A stretch of DNA of 64,000 nucleotides from Cereibacter_A sp052244495 (lineage in GTDB: Bacteria; Pseudomonadota; Alphaproteobacteria; Rhodobacterales; Rhodobacteraceae), in the NCBI GenBank assembly GCA_052244495.1, contig JBQPXH010000006.1, one strand, 5' to 3'. The notes under the pieces were generated by a model, which worked only from the letters and a program-made list of their open reading frames with translations, was not told the origin of the DNA and made no database searches. The translations under genes and the position numbers were made by a program. This document shows, piece by piece, positions 55,897 to 64,000 of this stretch; within the stretch, counting starts at the first letter, position 1, and every line of letters begins with the position of its first letter.

Positions 55897-58088
55897 CCCC
55901 GGCTGATGGTTCGACCTTCCCGGCGACCGGCCTCGCGCCACCGCCTCCGGCACATATCGAGATCCTGGTCTGCATCGTCCTGCCGGGCGGCAGAAGCCTG
56001 TTCGGGCTCAAGGCGCAGACCGATTTCCCCCGGGAAGGCACGGTGCACTGGTCCGCCGGCCATGCCCGCTGGCAGGCGGATTTCTGGCGGCGCGACGCGG
56101 GCCTGGCGGGCATCGCGCTTGTGGAGACGGCCCTGTGCGAGCGGGCGACGGTGCGGGATGCGGAAGGGTCTGCCCTCCGGATTGGCGCTCCGGGCAGGAT
56201 CGAGATCTCACCCGTCGCGCTTGCCAACTTCGCGCGAGAGAGCGGTCTGCCGCCGCGGGCCGTCCTGGATTTCCTGCTCCGCATGCTTGTCGACCGGCCC
56301 GATCTCCCGGCTCAGGAAGCCTGCGACCTCCGTGCCTTCACGGCAGGTTTCCTCGACAGCGTCGCCACACCGGACGGTTTTCTGGAGATCCTCGCTCAGC
56401 CCGAGACCGACGGGCTCTTCGCGCAGGGGTGGTCGATGAGCCTGCCTGCCGGCCGGTGTCGGATTGCCAAGCTCGACGGAAACCTCGCCTTCTGCGAGGC
56501 TGAAGTGACGTGCTTCGCGCGTGATGACATCCTGTCACCGGCGCAGGGGGTCGCGATATTCAGTCGTGACTGGCGCGGGCAGGATCTGGCCGCCGTTCAG
56601 GCCCTTGTCTTTGATACGGACGGCCAGCTGCGGCGGCTCGAAGTGGTGCGCGGAGCCATCCAGCACCTGACCGGCGAGGCGGGCTCTGCCCATGTCGCGC
56701 AGATGCTTCCGCGCCTGACGGGGCCGGAGACGGCAAGACGCGCGATGCGTCGGATCTGCCGGCCGCGTTACCCGGGTCACGACACCATCGGCGGAACCTC
56801 CCTTCCGGTCGCCACCGCCTTTGAAGCGGTTTTTCAGGCACCGGACGGGGGCCTGCTCGCCATCGGCTGGCTGCTCGATCCGCTGGCGCGGGTCGAACGG
56901 ATCATCCTCAAGAGCGATGCGGGACTATATGCTCCGCTGCAGGATCGGTGGCACGCCGTTCCCCGCCCGGACCTCCACGAGGGTTTCGCGAAGGATCCGC
57001 GCTTTTCGCGGCTGCTGGATCCGCGCGACACGATGCATGGCTTCATCGCCTACGCACCCGCGTCGCGCGCCAAGGTGGAAGATGCCGAGGTCTATCTGGA
57101 ACTGGTGCTCGACGACAATTCCTGCCTCTTCCGGCCCGTGACCATCACGCCTCTGGCGTCGCGCGACAGGTTGCCCGGCATTCTCTCGCCGGTCTCGCCG
57201 CAAGACCCCGCCCTCGGCCCGCTGGTGGAACGGGTGCTCGCCCCGTTCCTCGCCGGGCTCCCGGCCGCTCCGCCGCCAGTGCTTGCCCGGCGCACGGCCA
57301 CCATCGATCTCGGATCCGGGGCACCGTCACGGGACATAGCCGCTGTCATGCCCTTCCGCAGCCTCGCACAGTTGCAGCCGGTCTTCGCGCTCCTCAGCGG
57401 CACGCCTGAGGCCGAGACCCTCAGCCTCACGCTGGTCAGCACCCGAAGCGCCGCATGCGGCCTCGTCGACAAGCTGGACGAGGCCTTCCGCTTCTACGGT
57501 CTGTCGGGCCGGCTGCTTCTGGTCCCGGACGGTGAGGGCTCACTCGCTCAGATCGAGGGCGGGATCGCCGCAAGCGACGGCTCGCGCCTCCTGCTGTGGG
57601 ACCCGTCGGTGCTTCCGGCGACGTCCAACTGGCTGGCCCGCCTCGCGCGGGAAGCTCAATGGATGCGGCCCCCGGGCCTGATCTCGCCCCGGCTGGTCTA
57701 CGAGGACGGGTCCGTCTGCTTCAGCGGCGGGGAAGAGCGGGGCAGCGGGGCCGAGGCCATGTGTCCGCAACTCGGCTATCCGGCAGAGTGGCTGTCGCAG
57801 GGTCGCCCCTCGCGCGCGGCATCGGGCGCTCCGGAGATCGCCTTCATCGGTCGGGCCGACCTCGAGGCGGCAGGCGGGTTTTCCGGGCGGCTGTTCGACG
57901 ACCGTATGGCACATCGCGACCTTGCCGACCGGCTCCATGCGGCAGGCGCGGGCACCTGGTGCTCGGGGTCCGTCACCTTCTGGGCGCTGCAGGAGCCGAG
58001 GGGCACGAACGATTTCTTCACCTCCCTGATGGCAAAGGTGGACCGCGCGCTGATGGCCGCGCGCAGCAAGGAAAGGCACAGCCCTTGA
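55893..58088 (+). CDS. Large protein with a degenerate GT-A glycosyltransferase-like domain, paralogue
   Basis: A 731-residue protein overlapping both neighbouring GT4 genes by 4 bases. The N-terminal half is unassigned. From about residue 480, SGAPSRDIAAVMPFRSLAQL leads to a Rossmann-like domain with LLWDPSVLPATSNWL near residue 567 and PGLISPRLVYEDG later. Compared with active GT2 enzymes only one Asp of DXD is left. The shared PSVLP-x4-WL block links it to the 691-residue protein. Confidence 0.75.
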   Translation: MTPADGSTFPATGLAPPPPAHIEILVCIVLPGGRSLFGLKAQTDFPREGTVHWSAGHARWQADFWRRDAGLAGIALVETALCERATVRDAEGSALRIGAPGRIEISPVALANFARESGLPPRAVLDFLLRMLVDRPDLPAQEACDLRAFTAGFLDSVATPDGFLEILAQPETDGLFAQGWSMSLPAGRCRIAKLDGNLAFCEAEVTCFARDDILSPAQGVAIFSRDWRGQDLAAVQALVFDTDGQLRRLEVVRGAIQHLTGEAGSAHVAQMLPRLTGPETARRAMRRICRPRYPGHDTIGGTSLPVATAFEAVFQAPDGGLLAIGWLLDPLARVERIILKSDAGLYAPLQDRWHAVPRPDLHEGFAKDPRFSRLLDPRDTMHGFIAYAPASRAKVEDAEVYLELVLDDNSCLFRPVTITPLASRDRLPGILSPVSPQDPALGPLVERVLAPFLAGLPAAPPPVLARRTATIDLGSGAPSRDIAAVMPFRSLAQLQPVFALLSGTPEAETLSLTLVSTRSAACGLVDKLDEAFRFYGLSGRLLLVPDGEGSLAQIEGGIAASDGSRLLLWDPSVLPATSNWLARLAREAQWMRPPGLISPRLVYEDGSVCFSGGEERGSGAEAMCPQLGYPAEWLSQGRPSRAASGAPEIAFIGRADLEAAGGFSGRLFDDRMAHRDLADRLHAAGAGTWCSGSVTFWALQEPRGTNDFFTSLMAKVDRALMAARSKERHSP

Positions 58089-59362
58089 AAGCCCTCGTCC
58101 TCAGCCACGCCCACCCCGCCTTTTCGATCGGCGGAGCGCAGGTCGCCTCGTACAACCTCTTCACCGGGTTGAAGAACATGGCAGGCTGGGACGCCCATTA
58201 CATGGCAGGCGTGGGTCCGCCCGTTGCCCGGCACGCGGCGACGCCCCTCATGTCTCTGGGGCAGGCGCCGGACGAGACGCTGTTCTGGACGGACGACTAC
58301 GACTGGTTCCACCTCGGATCGACCGACCTCGACGGGTTGATGCGCCACTTCGAGCGATTCCTGTCGGACCTGCGCCCGGATGTCGTGAACTTCCACCACA
58401 TGATGGGCTTCGGCATCCAAGCGATCCGGTCCACGCGCCGCGCGCTTGGCGACGTGCCCATTGTCTTCACGCTGCACGAATATTTGCCGATCTGCGCCCA
58501 CCACGGGCAGATGATCAAGGCGCGCAGCCACGGCCTTTGCCTCAGGGCTACGGCCTCGGATTGCGGCCTCTGCTTCCCTGAAATCGGTGCCGCGGCCATG
58601 AAGCGCCGCGAGCTCTTCATCAAGAGCTTCTTCCGCGACGTCGACGCCTTCGTGAGCCCAAGCCGCTTCCTCCTCGAGCGGTTCGAGGCCTGGGGCCTTC
58701 CGCGACAGAAGCTCGTGATGATCGAGAACGGCCTCGACGGTGGCGCCGTTGCCCCGCCGCGAACTGTGGCGGCGGGCGGACGACGCAACCGTTTCGCCTA
58801 CTTTGGTCAGCTGAACCCGTTCAAGGGCATCAGGGTTCTCGTCGATGCCGTGACGCGGATTCCCGACAAGGTCTGGGGCGACTCGATCCTCTACATCTTC
58901 GGAGGCAACCTCGAGCATCAGCCCGAGGAGTTCCAGGCACAGGTCAGGGAACTCTTCCGCCTCGCGGGACGCAGGCTGCGCTTCATGGGCTCCTACAAGA
59001 GCGCGGACCTGCCCCATCTGATGCGCGAGGTCGACTGGACGATCGTACCCTCCACCTGGTGGGAGAATGCGCCCGTCGTAATTCAGGAGGCCTTCCATCA
59101 TGGGCGGCCGATCATCGCGTCGGACATCGGCGGCATGGCCGAGAAAGTGCGCGACGGAATCGACGGGCTTCACTTCCGCGTCTCCAATCCGGAAAGCCTT
59201 GCCGAAACGATGGTTCGTGCCCTCTCGGACCCCCTGCTCTGGGAACGCCTGCGGCGCGGGATCGAGAAGCCCACGGATCAGGCGTCGGCCGCCCGCCAGC
59301 ACGCGGACCTGTTCGGGCAGCTCATCGCGCGACGCGACGCCTTGCGGCTGAACCATGGCTGA
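58085..59362 (+). CDS. GT4 family glycosyltransferase
   Basis: A 425-residue GT-B transferase starting KALVLSHAHPAFSIGGAQ. It has FTLHEYLPICAHHGQM with later CLR and C-x2-C, FAYFGQLNPFKG and VPSTWWENAPVVIQEAFHHG. No ATG fits; TTG at 58085 overlaps the preceding stop (TTGA) and puts the family N-terminus in place. The end overlaps the ABC gene by 8 bases. Confidence 0.87.
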   Translation: MKALVLSHAHPAFSIGGAQVASYNLFTGLKNMAGWDAHYMAGVGPPVARHAATPLMSLGQAPDETLFWTDDYDWFHLGSTDLDGLMRHFERFLSDLRPDVVNFHHMMGFGIQAIRSTRRALGDVPIVFTLHEYLPICAHHGQMIKARSHGLCLRATASDCGLCFPEIGAAAMKRRELFIKSFFRDVDAFVSPSRFLLERFEAWGLPRQKLVMIENGLDGGAVAPPRTVAAGGRRNRFAYFGQLNPFKGIRVLVDAVTRIPDKVWGDSILYIFGGNLEHQPEEFQAQVRELFRLAGRRLRFMGSYKSADLPHLMREVDWTIVPSTWWENAPVVIQEAFHHGRPIIASDIGGMAEKVRDGIDGLHFRVSNPESLAETMVRALSDPLLWERLRRGIEKPTDQASAARQHADLFGQLIARRDALRLNHG

Positions 59363-61091
59363 GACGGGCCGGGACCCCGGCATCTACCGCGTTGTCCTGC
59401 GCGAGATGGCACTCGGTGCAGGCGCAGCGGCATTCGTCGGCTTCTTCGTGAACCTGCTGCATCTGGCCCTGCCACTCTATAACGCGCAGGTCTATGACCG
59501 CGTGATCGGCAGCGGCAACCTCGACACGCTGGCCGCACTCACCGTGCTCGTCGTGATCCTGCTCGTCTTCGGCGCGATCCTCGACGTGATGCGATCGCGG
59601 ATCTTCGCAATTCTTGCGGCGCGACTTGCGGGCCGGCTCGGGCATCCGGTGTTCGAGGCAGCGGTCGAATCCTCGCTTCGTGGCGGTCCTGCATCGGCGG
59701 CCGAAGCCATGCGCGATGTATCGGAGCTGCGGGGCTTCGTGTCCGGGGGCGCGATCGGCCTGCCCATGGACCTCACCTTCACGCCCGTCCTGATCGTGAT
59801 CCTGTTCCTGATGAACCCGCTCTACGGCCTGATCGGCCTCTCCGGTGCCGCCATTCTGGCCGCGACCAGCGTCGCGACGGAGCATCTTGCCCGGCGTCCG
59901 GTTGCAACCGCAGGTGCCGTCAACGGACGCATGCAGGCCGAAACCGCCACGGCGTTCCGCGGCGCCGAAGTCATCGCCGCCATGGGCATGCTTCCGGATA
60001 TCGCCCACCGCTGGCGGCGCTTGCAGGCACGGTCTCTCGACGCCGTCGACCGTGGACAAGGGCGCGCGAAGATCCTTTCCGCCGTGGCCCGGTTCCTGCG
60101 CACCATCATCCAGATCGCAGTGATCTGCGGCGGCACGACCCTTGTCGTCGATCAGGCGGCGACGGCCGGCACCATCATCGCCGCCATGGCGATCATGTCC
60201 CGTCTTCTCCTGCCCTTCGAGCATCTGATCGAAGGCTGGCGGCAATGGATGGATGCAATTGCCGCCCATGCGCGGCTGCGGATGCTGCTCCAGGACGGCG
60301 GCAGCGCCCGCGCCACCCAGCCCGCACCAATAGCGAACGCAGTCCTGGTGGCCGACAGGATCACCTACGTGCCACCCGGCCAGGATGTTCCGCTGCTGCG
60401 AAACGTCTCGTTCCGGATCGAAGCGGGCGAGTTGCTGGGAGTCGTCGGTCCCTCCGGCGCGGGAAAGTCGACTCTCGCCCGGCTGGCCGTCGGGCTTTGG
60501 GCTCCGACCGCAGGAGGCCTCTACATCGACGGCCAGAGTACCTTTCTTCACGAGAGGACGAGCTTCGGCGCCGCGGTCGGCTACGTTCCGCAGGAACCGC
60601 TGCTGCTCGACGGCACCATCTGCGACAACATCGCCAGGTTCCGGGATGCGCCGATGGAACAGGTGATTGCGGCGGCGCGCCAGGCGGGGGTTCACGAGCT
60701 GATCGGCCGGCTCCCGCAGGGCTATGGCACGAGGCTCTCCGACGCCGGTTCCCGGCTGAGCGGAGGGCAGCGACAGCGCATCGCCCTCGCTCGCGCCATA
60801 TTTGGCGATCCTCTGCTTCTGGTCCTGGACGAGCCGAACTCGAACCTCGACGCAGAGGGCGAAGCGGCTCTGGTTTCGGCCGTCCAGCAGGCGCGCCAGC
60901 GAGGCGCAGCGGTCCTCATGGTCGCACAGCGGATGTCGATCCTGTCGAAGGCCGATCGGCTTCTCGTTCTTCGCGACGGCGCGGTCGCGCACTACGGCCC
61001 CCGCTCCGAAGTGCTGGCTGCCATCGGACCGCAACGCAAGTCGCAACCGCCGGGCCCGGTCTACGCCCTCGCGGGCGAGGTGCGGCCATGA
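59355..61091 (+). CDS. Type I secretion ABC transporter, permease/ATPase (PrtD-like)
   Basis: A 578-residue exporter half-molecule: six-helix membrane part (about 20-300) and ATPase part with Walker A GPSGAGKST (365-373), Q-loop YVPQEP, signature LSGGQRQRIALARA and Walker B LLLVLDEPNSNLD. It has no C39 peptidase domain, so it is of the PrtD/LapB-less, RTX type. At the H-loop the usual His is Gln525 (MVAQRM). The adaptor gene follows with a 4-base overlap; an outer-membrane TolC partner is not in the window. Confidence 0.93.
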   Translation: MAETGRDPGIYRVVLREMALGAGAAAFVGFFVNLLHLALPLYNAQVYDRVIGSGNLDTLAALTVLVVILLVFGAILDVMRSRIFAILAARLAGRLGHPVFEAAVESSLRGGPASAAEAMRDVSELRGFVSGGAIGLPMDLTFTPVLIVILFLMNPLYGLIGLSGAAILAATSVATEHLARRPVATAGAVNGRMQAETATAFRGAEVIAAMGMLPDIAHRWRRLQARSLDAVDRGQGRAKILSAVARFLRTIIQIAVICGGTTLVVDQAATAGTIIAAMAIMSRLLLPFEHLIEGWRQWMDAIAAHARLRMLLQDGGSARATQPAPIANAVLVADRITYVPPGQDVPLLRNVSFRIEAGELLGVVGPSGAGKSTLARLAVGLWAPTAGGLYIDGQSTFLHERTSFGAAVGYVPQEPLLLDGTICDNIARFRDAPMEQVIAAARQAGVHELIGRLPQGYGTRLSDAGSRLSGGQRQRIALARAIFGDPLLLVLDEPNSNLDAEGEAALVSAVQQARQRGAAVLMVAQRMSILSKADRLLVLRDGAVAHYGPRSEVLAAIGPQRKSQPPGPVYALAGEVRP

Positions 61092-62389
61092 GCGCTGATG
61101 CGGCATGGAACGACAGCGCAGCGGCCAGTTACCGGCCGGTCTTCAGGGCGGCGGTGCTCCTCATCCTCGCCCTGACCATCACGCTCGGCAGTTGGGGCAT
61201 CTACGCGCGCCTCGATGGCGCCGTCATCACACAGGGAACCATACTGGCAGAGAGCCGGAAGAAGACCGTGGAGAATCTGGAGGGCGGAATTCTGGAACGT
61301 CTTCTCGTCCTGCCGGGCGATCGCGTGGTTGCCGGTCAACCTGTGGCACAACTCGCCACCCTTCAGGATCGCGAGCGACTCGCACAGCTCGAGGCCGAAC
61401 GCGTGGCACTGCGCTTCGACATCTGGCGTCTTGAAGCCGAATCGCTCGGCGCCGATCGCCTGGATCCCGCCAAGGCACCCGCCGCCGACCCATCCAGGAT
61501 CGAGGCGCAGATCCGCCTCTTCGACAGTCGCCTTAATGCTCACCGCGATCGACTGCGATCGCTCGAGCAGGAGATCACTCTGCTGACGGCTCAGGCGGCC
61601 GCCAGCCAAGCACAGGCGCGGGCCGCGGCGCTCCAGATCGAGAGCTGGCGACAAGAGCGCGCCGATCTCGCGACACTTGTCGACCGAGGCGCGAGCCCGC
61701 GCCAGAAGCTCGTCGAACTCTACCGCAACATCACCGTGCTGACCGGGACGCGGGAACAGCAGCTCGCACTGGCGACCGCTGCTCGCGCGGATGCCAACCG
61801 CGCGCGTGTGGAAATTTCCATGGCCGACCAGCTCCGTTTGGCCGAAGCGGCAGAGAAGCTGGCCGCGGCTGGACGTGTCCTGCCCGGTCTCGAGGCGCAG
61901 ATTCGCGCAACGCAGGACATCCTGGAACGCCGAACGCTGCGCGCACCGCAAGATGGGCTGGTCGTCGAGATTCCGACCGTCACGCCCGGCGCCGTGATCG
62001 GATCGGGCACACCGGTGATGGAGATCGTCCCGGACATGGACCATCTGGTGATCCAGATGCGCCTGCCGCCAGACGCGATTGACAGCGTTCGACAGGGCGG
62101 ACCGGCACGCGTCCGACTGACGGCATACCGCCGCGCCATCGCGCCTGTGGTCCTTGGCACAGTCATCTTCGTCTCCCCCGATCTCATCGAGGATCCACGA
62201 GATGCCACGACCTATTTCGAGGCGCAGGTAGCGCTCGATCCGGAGTCACTGGAGGAACAGCCGTCGTGGGTGCGGCTGGGCGCCGGCATGCCCGTGGAGG
62301 TGTCCATCAGCACAGGTGAGCGGCGGGCCGGCGACTATCTGCTGGAGCCCATCCTGCGCCACCTGCGCGGTGCCATGCACGACCAGTGA
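61088..62389 (+). CDS. Type I secretion periplasmic adaptor (HlyD/PrtE family)
   Basis: A 433-residue membrane fusion protein: one N-terminal helix (about 19-41), a lipoyl-like beta domain (VENLEGGILERLLVLPGDRV), a long coiled coil (about 95-290) and a C-terminal beta-barrel with LRAPQDGLVVEI and GMPVEVSISTGERRAGDYLL. It links the ABC protein to an outer-membrane channel. It overlaps the ABC gene by 4 bases. Confidence 0.93.
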   Translation: MSADAAWNDSAAASYRPVFRAAVLLILALTITLGSWGIYARLDGAVITQGTILAESRKKTVENLEGGILERLLVLPGDRVVAGQPVAQLATLQDRERLAQLEAERVALRFDIWRLEAESLGADRLDPAKAPAADPSRIEAQIRLFDSRLNAHRDRLRSLEQEITLLTAQAAASQAQARAAALQIESWRQERADLATLVDRGASPRQKLVELYRNITVLTGTREQQLALATAARADANRARVEISMADQLRLAEAAEKLAAAGRVLPGLEAQIRATQDILERRTLRAPQDGLVVEIPTVTPGAVIGSGTPVMEIVPDMDHLVIQMRLPPDAIDSVRQGGPARVRLTAYRRAIAPVVLGTVIFVSPDLIEDPRDATTYFEAQVALDPESLEEQPSWVRLGAGMPVEVSISTGERRAGDYLLEPILRHLRGAMHDQ

Positions 62390-62457
62390 GAGCTTCACCA
62401 TCCATTCAGAGTTGCCCCCTAGACTAAGCGTGTCGCGGCCGAGTGAGAGGAGTATCG

Positions 62458-63264
62458 ATGGGACAGATCCAACTCGACCTGAAGAACCAGGACTTTTCGA
62501 GACTTGCCGAGGCAGGCCTTCGCCTGCCCGGGCTGCGCGAGGTCAAGAGCCTGACGCAAAGTTCGCGAATTGAAGCACCCACGACGATCATTGCGACCGT
62601 CACGACAGGGGCGGAGATTCACGTCGGCGCCTTCTGCAGCCTCTCCGGCGGAACGCTCAACAACGTTCGGATCGGCCGGTACACCTCAATTGCGGCAGGC
62701 ACCGTCATCGGTGTGCATGAACATCCTACCGATTGGCTCACGACTTCGCGGACGTCCTACTGGCCCCAGGTTTATGGCTGGGACGAACTGGTGGCACCGG
62801 ACCGGGCAGCGGAAATCCGTGCAGGCAAAAGAGCGTTCACGAAGAGCTGTCCGATCACCGAGATCGGCAACGATGTCTGGATCGGTCAGGGCTGCTTCAT
62901 CAAGTCAGGCGTGAAAATCGGGCATGGCGCAATCATCGGCGCCCGAGCATTGGTGACGAAGGATGTGCCTCCCTACGCCGTGGTTCTGGGGGCACCGGGC
63001 CGGGTGGTTCGCACACGGGTACCGGAAGCTCTCATTGACAGGCTTCTTGCCTCCGAATGGTGGCGTTATTCGATCTACGATCTCTTCGCCGCGCCATTCG
63101 ACGACATCGCGCGCGCACTCGATGTGATCGAGGATCGTATTGCCGAGGGCGCAATCAAACCCTATGCCGCTCCGGTCATCACGGCTTCAGACCTGACCGA
63201 ACCGCAACTGCTTGCCGCGCGTCTTGCGGCGAACTTTTCGCGTCCACTTGCGAAGGCAAGCTGA
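62458..63264 (+). CDS. Hexapeptide-repeat acetyltransferase (LbH, CatB-like)
   Basis: A 268-residue left-handed beta-helix protein: repeats from about residue 40 (TIIATVTTGAEIHVGAFCSL) through IGRYTSIAAGTVIGVHEHPTDWL, the catalytic-type His in the last, then IGNDVWIGQGCFIKSGVKIGHGAIIGARALVTKDV and VLGAPGRVVR. These are features of xenobiotic/sugar acetyltransferases. GAGAGGAG precedes ATG 62458. It follows the adaptor gene by 68 bases; a role in O-acetylation of the glycan made by the cluster is inferred. Confidence 0.87.
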   Translation: MGQIQLDLKNQDFSRLAEAGLRLPGLREVKSLTQSSRIEAPTTIIATVTTGAEIHVGAFCSLSGGTLNNVRIGRYTSIAAGTVIGVHEHPTDWLTTSRTSYWPQVYGWDELVAPDRAAEIRAGKRAFTKSCPITEIGNDVWIGQGCFIKSGVKIGHGAIIGARALVTKDVPPYAVVLGAPGRVVRTRVPEALIDRLLASEWWRYSIYDLFAAPFDDIARALDVIEDRIAEGAIKPYAAPVITASDLTEPQLLAARLAANFSRPLAKAS

Positions 63265-63267
63265 GTG

Positions 63268-63903
63268 ATGGCTCGACACGAGAATCATTTGGTCGAGGCG
63301 CCGTCGATCGGTCTCGGGACGCAAGAGCAAGCATCGGGACCGCCGCTATATGGCGTGGTCGATGTGCTGCGGTCGGACCGGATAGCGGGATGGGTCATTG
63401 ATCGCCGGGATCCAGAAGCCCAAGCATCTGTCGAGATACGCATTGAAGGCAGGCTCTATGCCAAAGTCAGTGCAGATCGAAAGCGCCGAGACTTGCAGGC
63501 CTCGGGCTTAGGTACAGGGTGCTATGGCTTCTCGGCGCCTCTCGATCCGCCAATTGAAGAGGGAATGGAGTTTACGGTCTCTGCACGGGCGGTTGGCTCT
63601 GACGGAGCGTATTCGGTCCTGCGCCCGATTCGTCGTTTGGGGCCTACAAGCAGCGAGCAACGGGCCCTTGCTCGCATCCTCGAAGAGACAGCAGGCTGTC
63701 ATGACGCCCTTCAAACGCAAGCGGAAAACTCGGATCTCATCAAGTCCGCGCTTTACCATCTCGAATTGCTGCAGGCTCGGCTGGACAGCATGTACCCGAG
63801 CGTAAGCGATCCTGCTCCTCGCCACCCTTCGTTCTCGTCGCTCGTCGGACTCCTGACTGGCGTAGCACTGACATCAGCGATTTTGGCCGTGCTATCCCTC
63901 TGA
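63268..63903 (+). CDS. Protein with a GWV-D beta-domain and C-terminal membrane anchor
   Basis: A 211-residue protein. Residues about 27-105 form a domain of the type GVVDVLRSDRIAGWVID...VEIRIEGRLYAKVSAD...GLGTGCYGFSAPL, which I know from exopolysaccharide and glycosyltransferase proteins of alphaproteobacteria but cannot name. A helical stretch follows, and a single hydrophobic helix ends the chain (SSLVGLLTGVALTSAILAVL). ATG 63268 is preferred over GTG 63265. It follows the acetyltransferase by 3 bases. Confidence 0.7.
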   Translation: MARHENHLVEAPSIGLGTQEQASGPPLYGVVDVLRSDRIAGWVIDRRDPEAQASVEIRIEGRLYAKVSADRKRRDLQASGLGTGCYGFSAPLDPPIEEGMEFTVSARAVGSDGAYSVLRPIRRLGPTSSEQRALARILEETAGCHDALQTQAENSDLIKSALYHLELLQARLDSMYPSVSDPAPRHPSFSSLVGLLTGVALTSAILAVLSL

Positions 63904-63981
63904 CAAGTCGGTTCTGCAGTTACGCTGAACTGGCCACCATTTCGACCGGACACTTGCGCATAGCCACGGAGGCTCAGGGAT

Positions 63982-64000
63982 ATGCCCGAACATGTGCTTG
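63982..64000 (+). CDS. Possible start of a further gene, cut by the window end
   Basis: ATG at 63982 (MPEHVL) follows GGAGGCTCAGGGAT, a fair ribosome-binding site, 78 bases after the membrane-anchored protein gene. Only six codons are visible. Confidence 0.3.

Overview
The window is GC-rich DNA, almost completely coding, from an alphaproteobacterial chromosome. Gene content and order point to the Rhodobacter/Cereibacter group (Rhodobacteraceae). The main reasons are an RpoE-ChrR pair very like that of Rhodobacter sphaeroides with its divergent five-gene operon, a soluble formate dehydrogenase operon fdsGBACD, a DUF3035 (BamF-type) lipoprotein, a DUF1674 protein, and a catalytic/non-catalytic pair of M16 peptidases. 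I see no rRNA, tRNA, CRISPR array, transposase or prophage. The species call is inference from remembered family sequences.

Layout. 1-7.9 kb: tail of an EAL-domain protein, then yidC, a MOSC protein, engB, argB, a ferredoxin-like protein and a SixA-type phosphatase on the plus strand, with an SDR and moaE-moaD-pgsA on the minus strand. 7.9-11.9 kb (minus): uvrC, a pteridine-reductase-like SDR, a small zinc-ribbon protein and an S49 peptidase. 12-18.9 kb (plus): a LysR regulator and fdsGBACD, with two inverted repeats before fdsG. 19-23.5 kb: a GT4 glycosyltransferase, an atypical response regulator with a small co-oriented gene, a second small gene, a free-standing WGR protein and a LYS1-type saccharopine dehydrogenase. 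23.6-29.6 kb: the singlet-oxygen (sigma-E/ChrR) locus, with rpoE-chrR facing an operon of FAD oxidoreductase, DUF1365, MFS, DUF3833 and SDR genes; candidate sigma-E promoters point both ways. 29.7-42.5 kb (mostly minus): rmuC, mutL, two M16 peptidases, bamF, lspA, purH, a heparinase II/III protein, rsmB and dapB. 42.7-50.1 kb (plus): rbfA, a DUF2233 protein, truB, cysK, a DUF1643 protein, rpsO and pnp.

50.1-64 kb is the accessory and most unusual part. Two divergent RTX proteins flank a perfect CtrA-type box (TTAA-N7-TTAA). The plus-strand RTX gene is followed by a tightly overlapping run: a GT-A-like protein without a DXD motif, a GT4 transferase, a second DXD-less protein, a second GT4 transferase, a type I secretion ABC protein whose H-loop histidine is Gln, its HlyD/PrtE-type adaptor, a hexapeptide acetyltransferase and a protein with a C-terminal membrane anchor. 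This looks like a surface-assembly system in which RTX proteins are exported by a dedicated type I apparatus whose operon also carries sugar-transfer and acetyl-transfer enzymes. Export and decoration of the RTX proteins by these enzymes is inference from gene order only.
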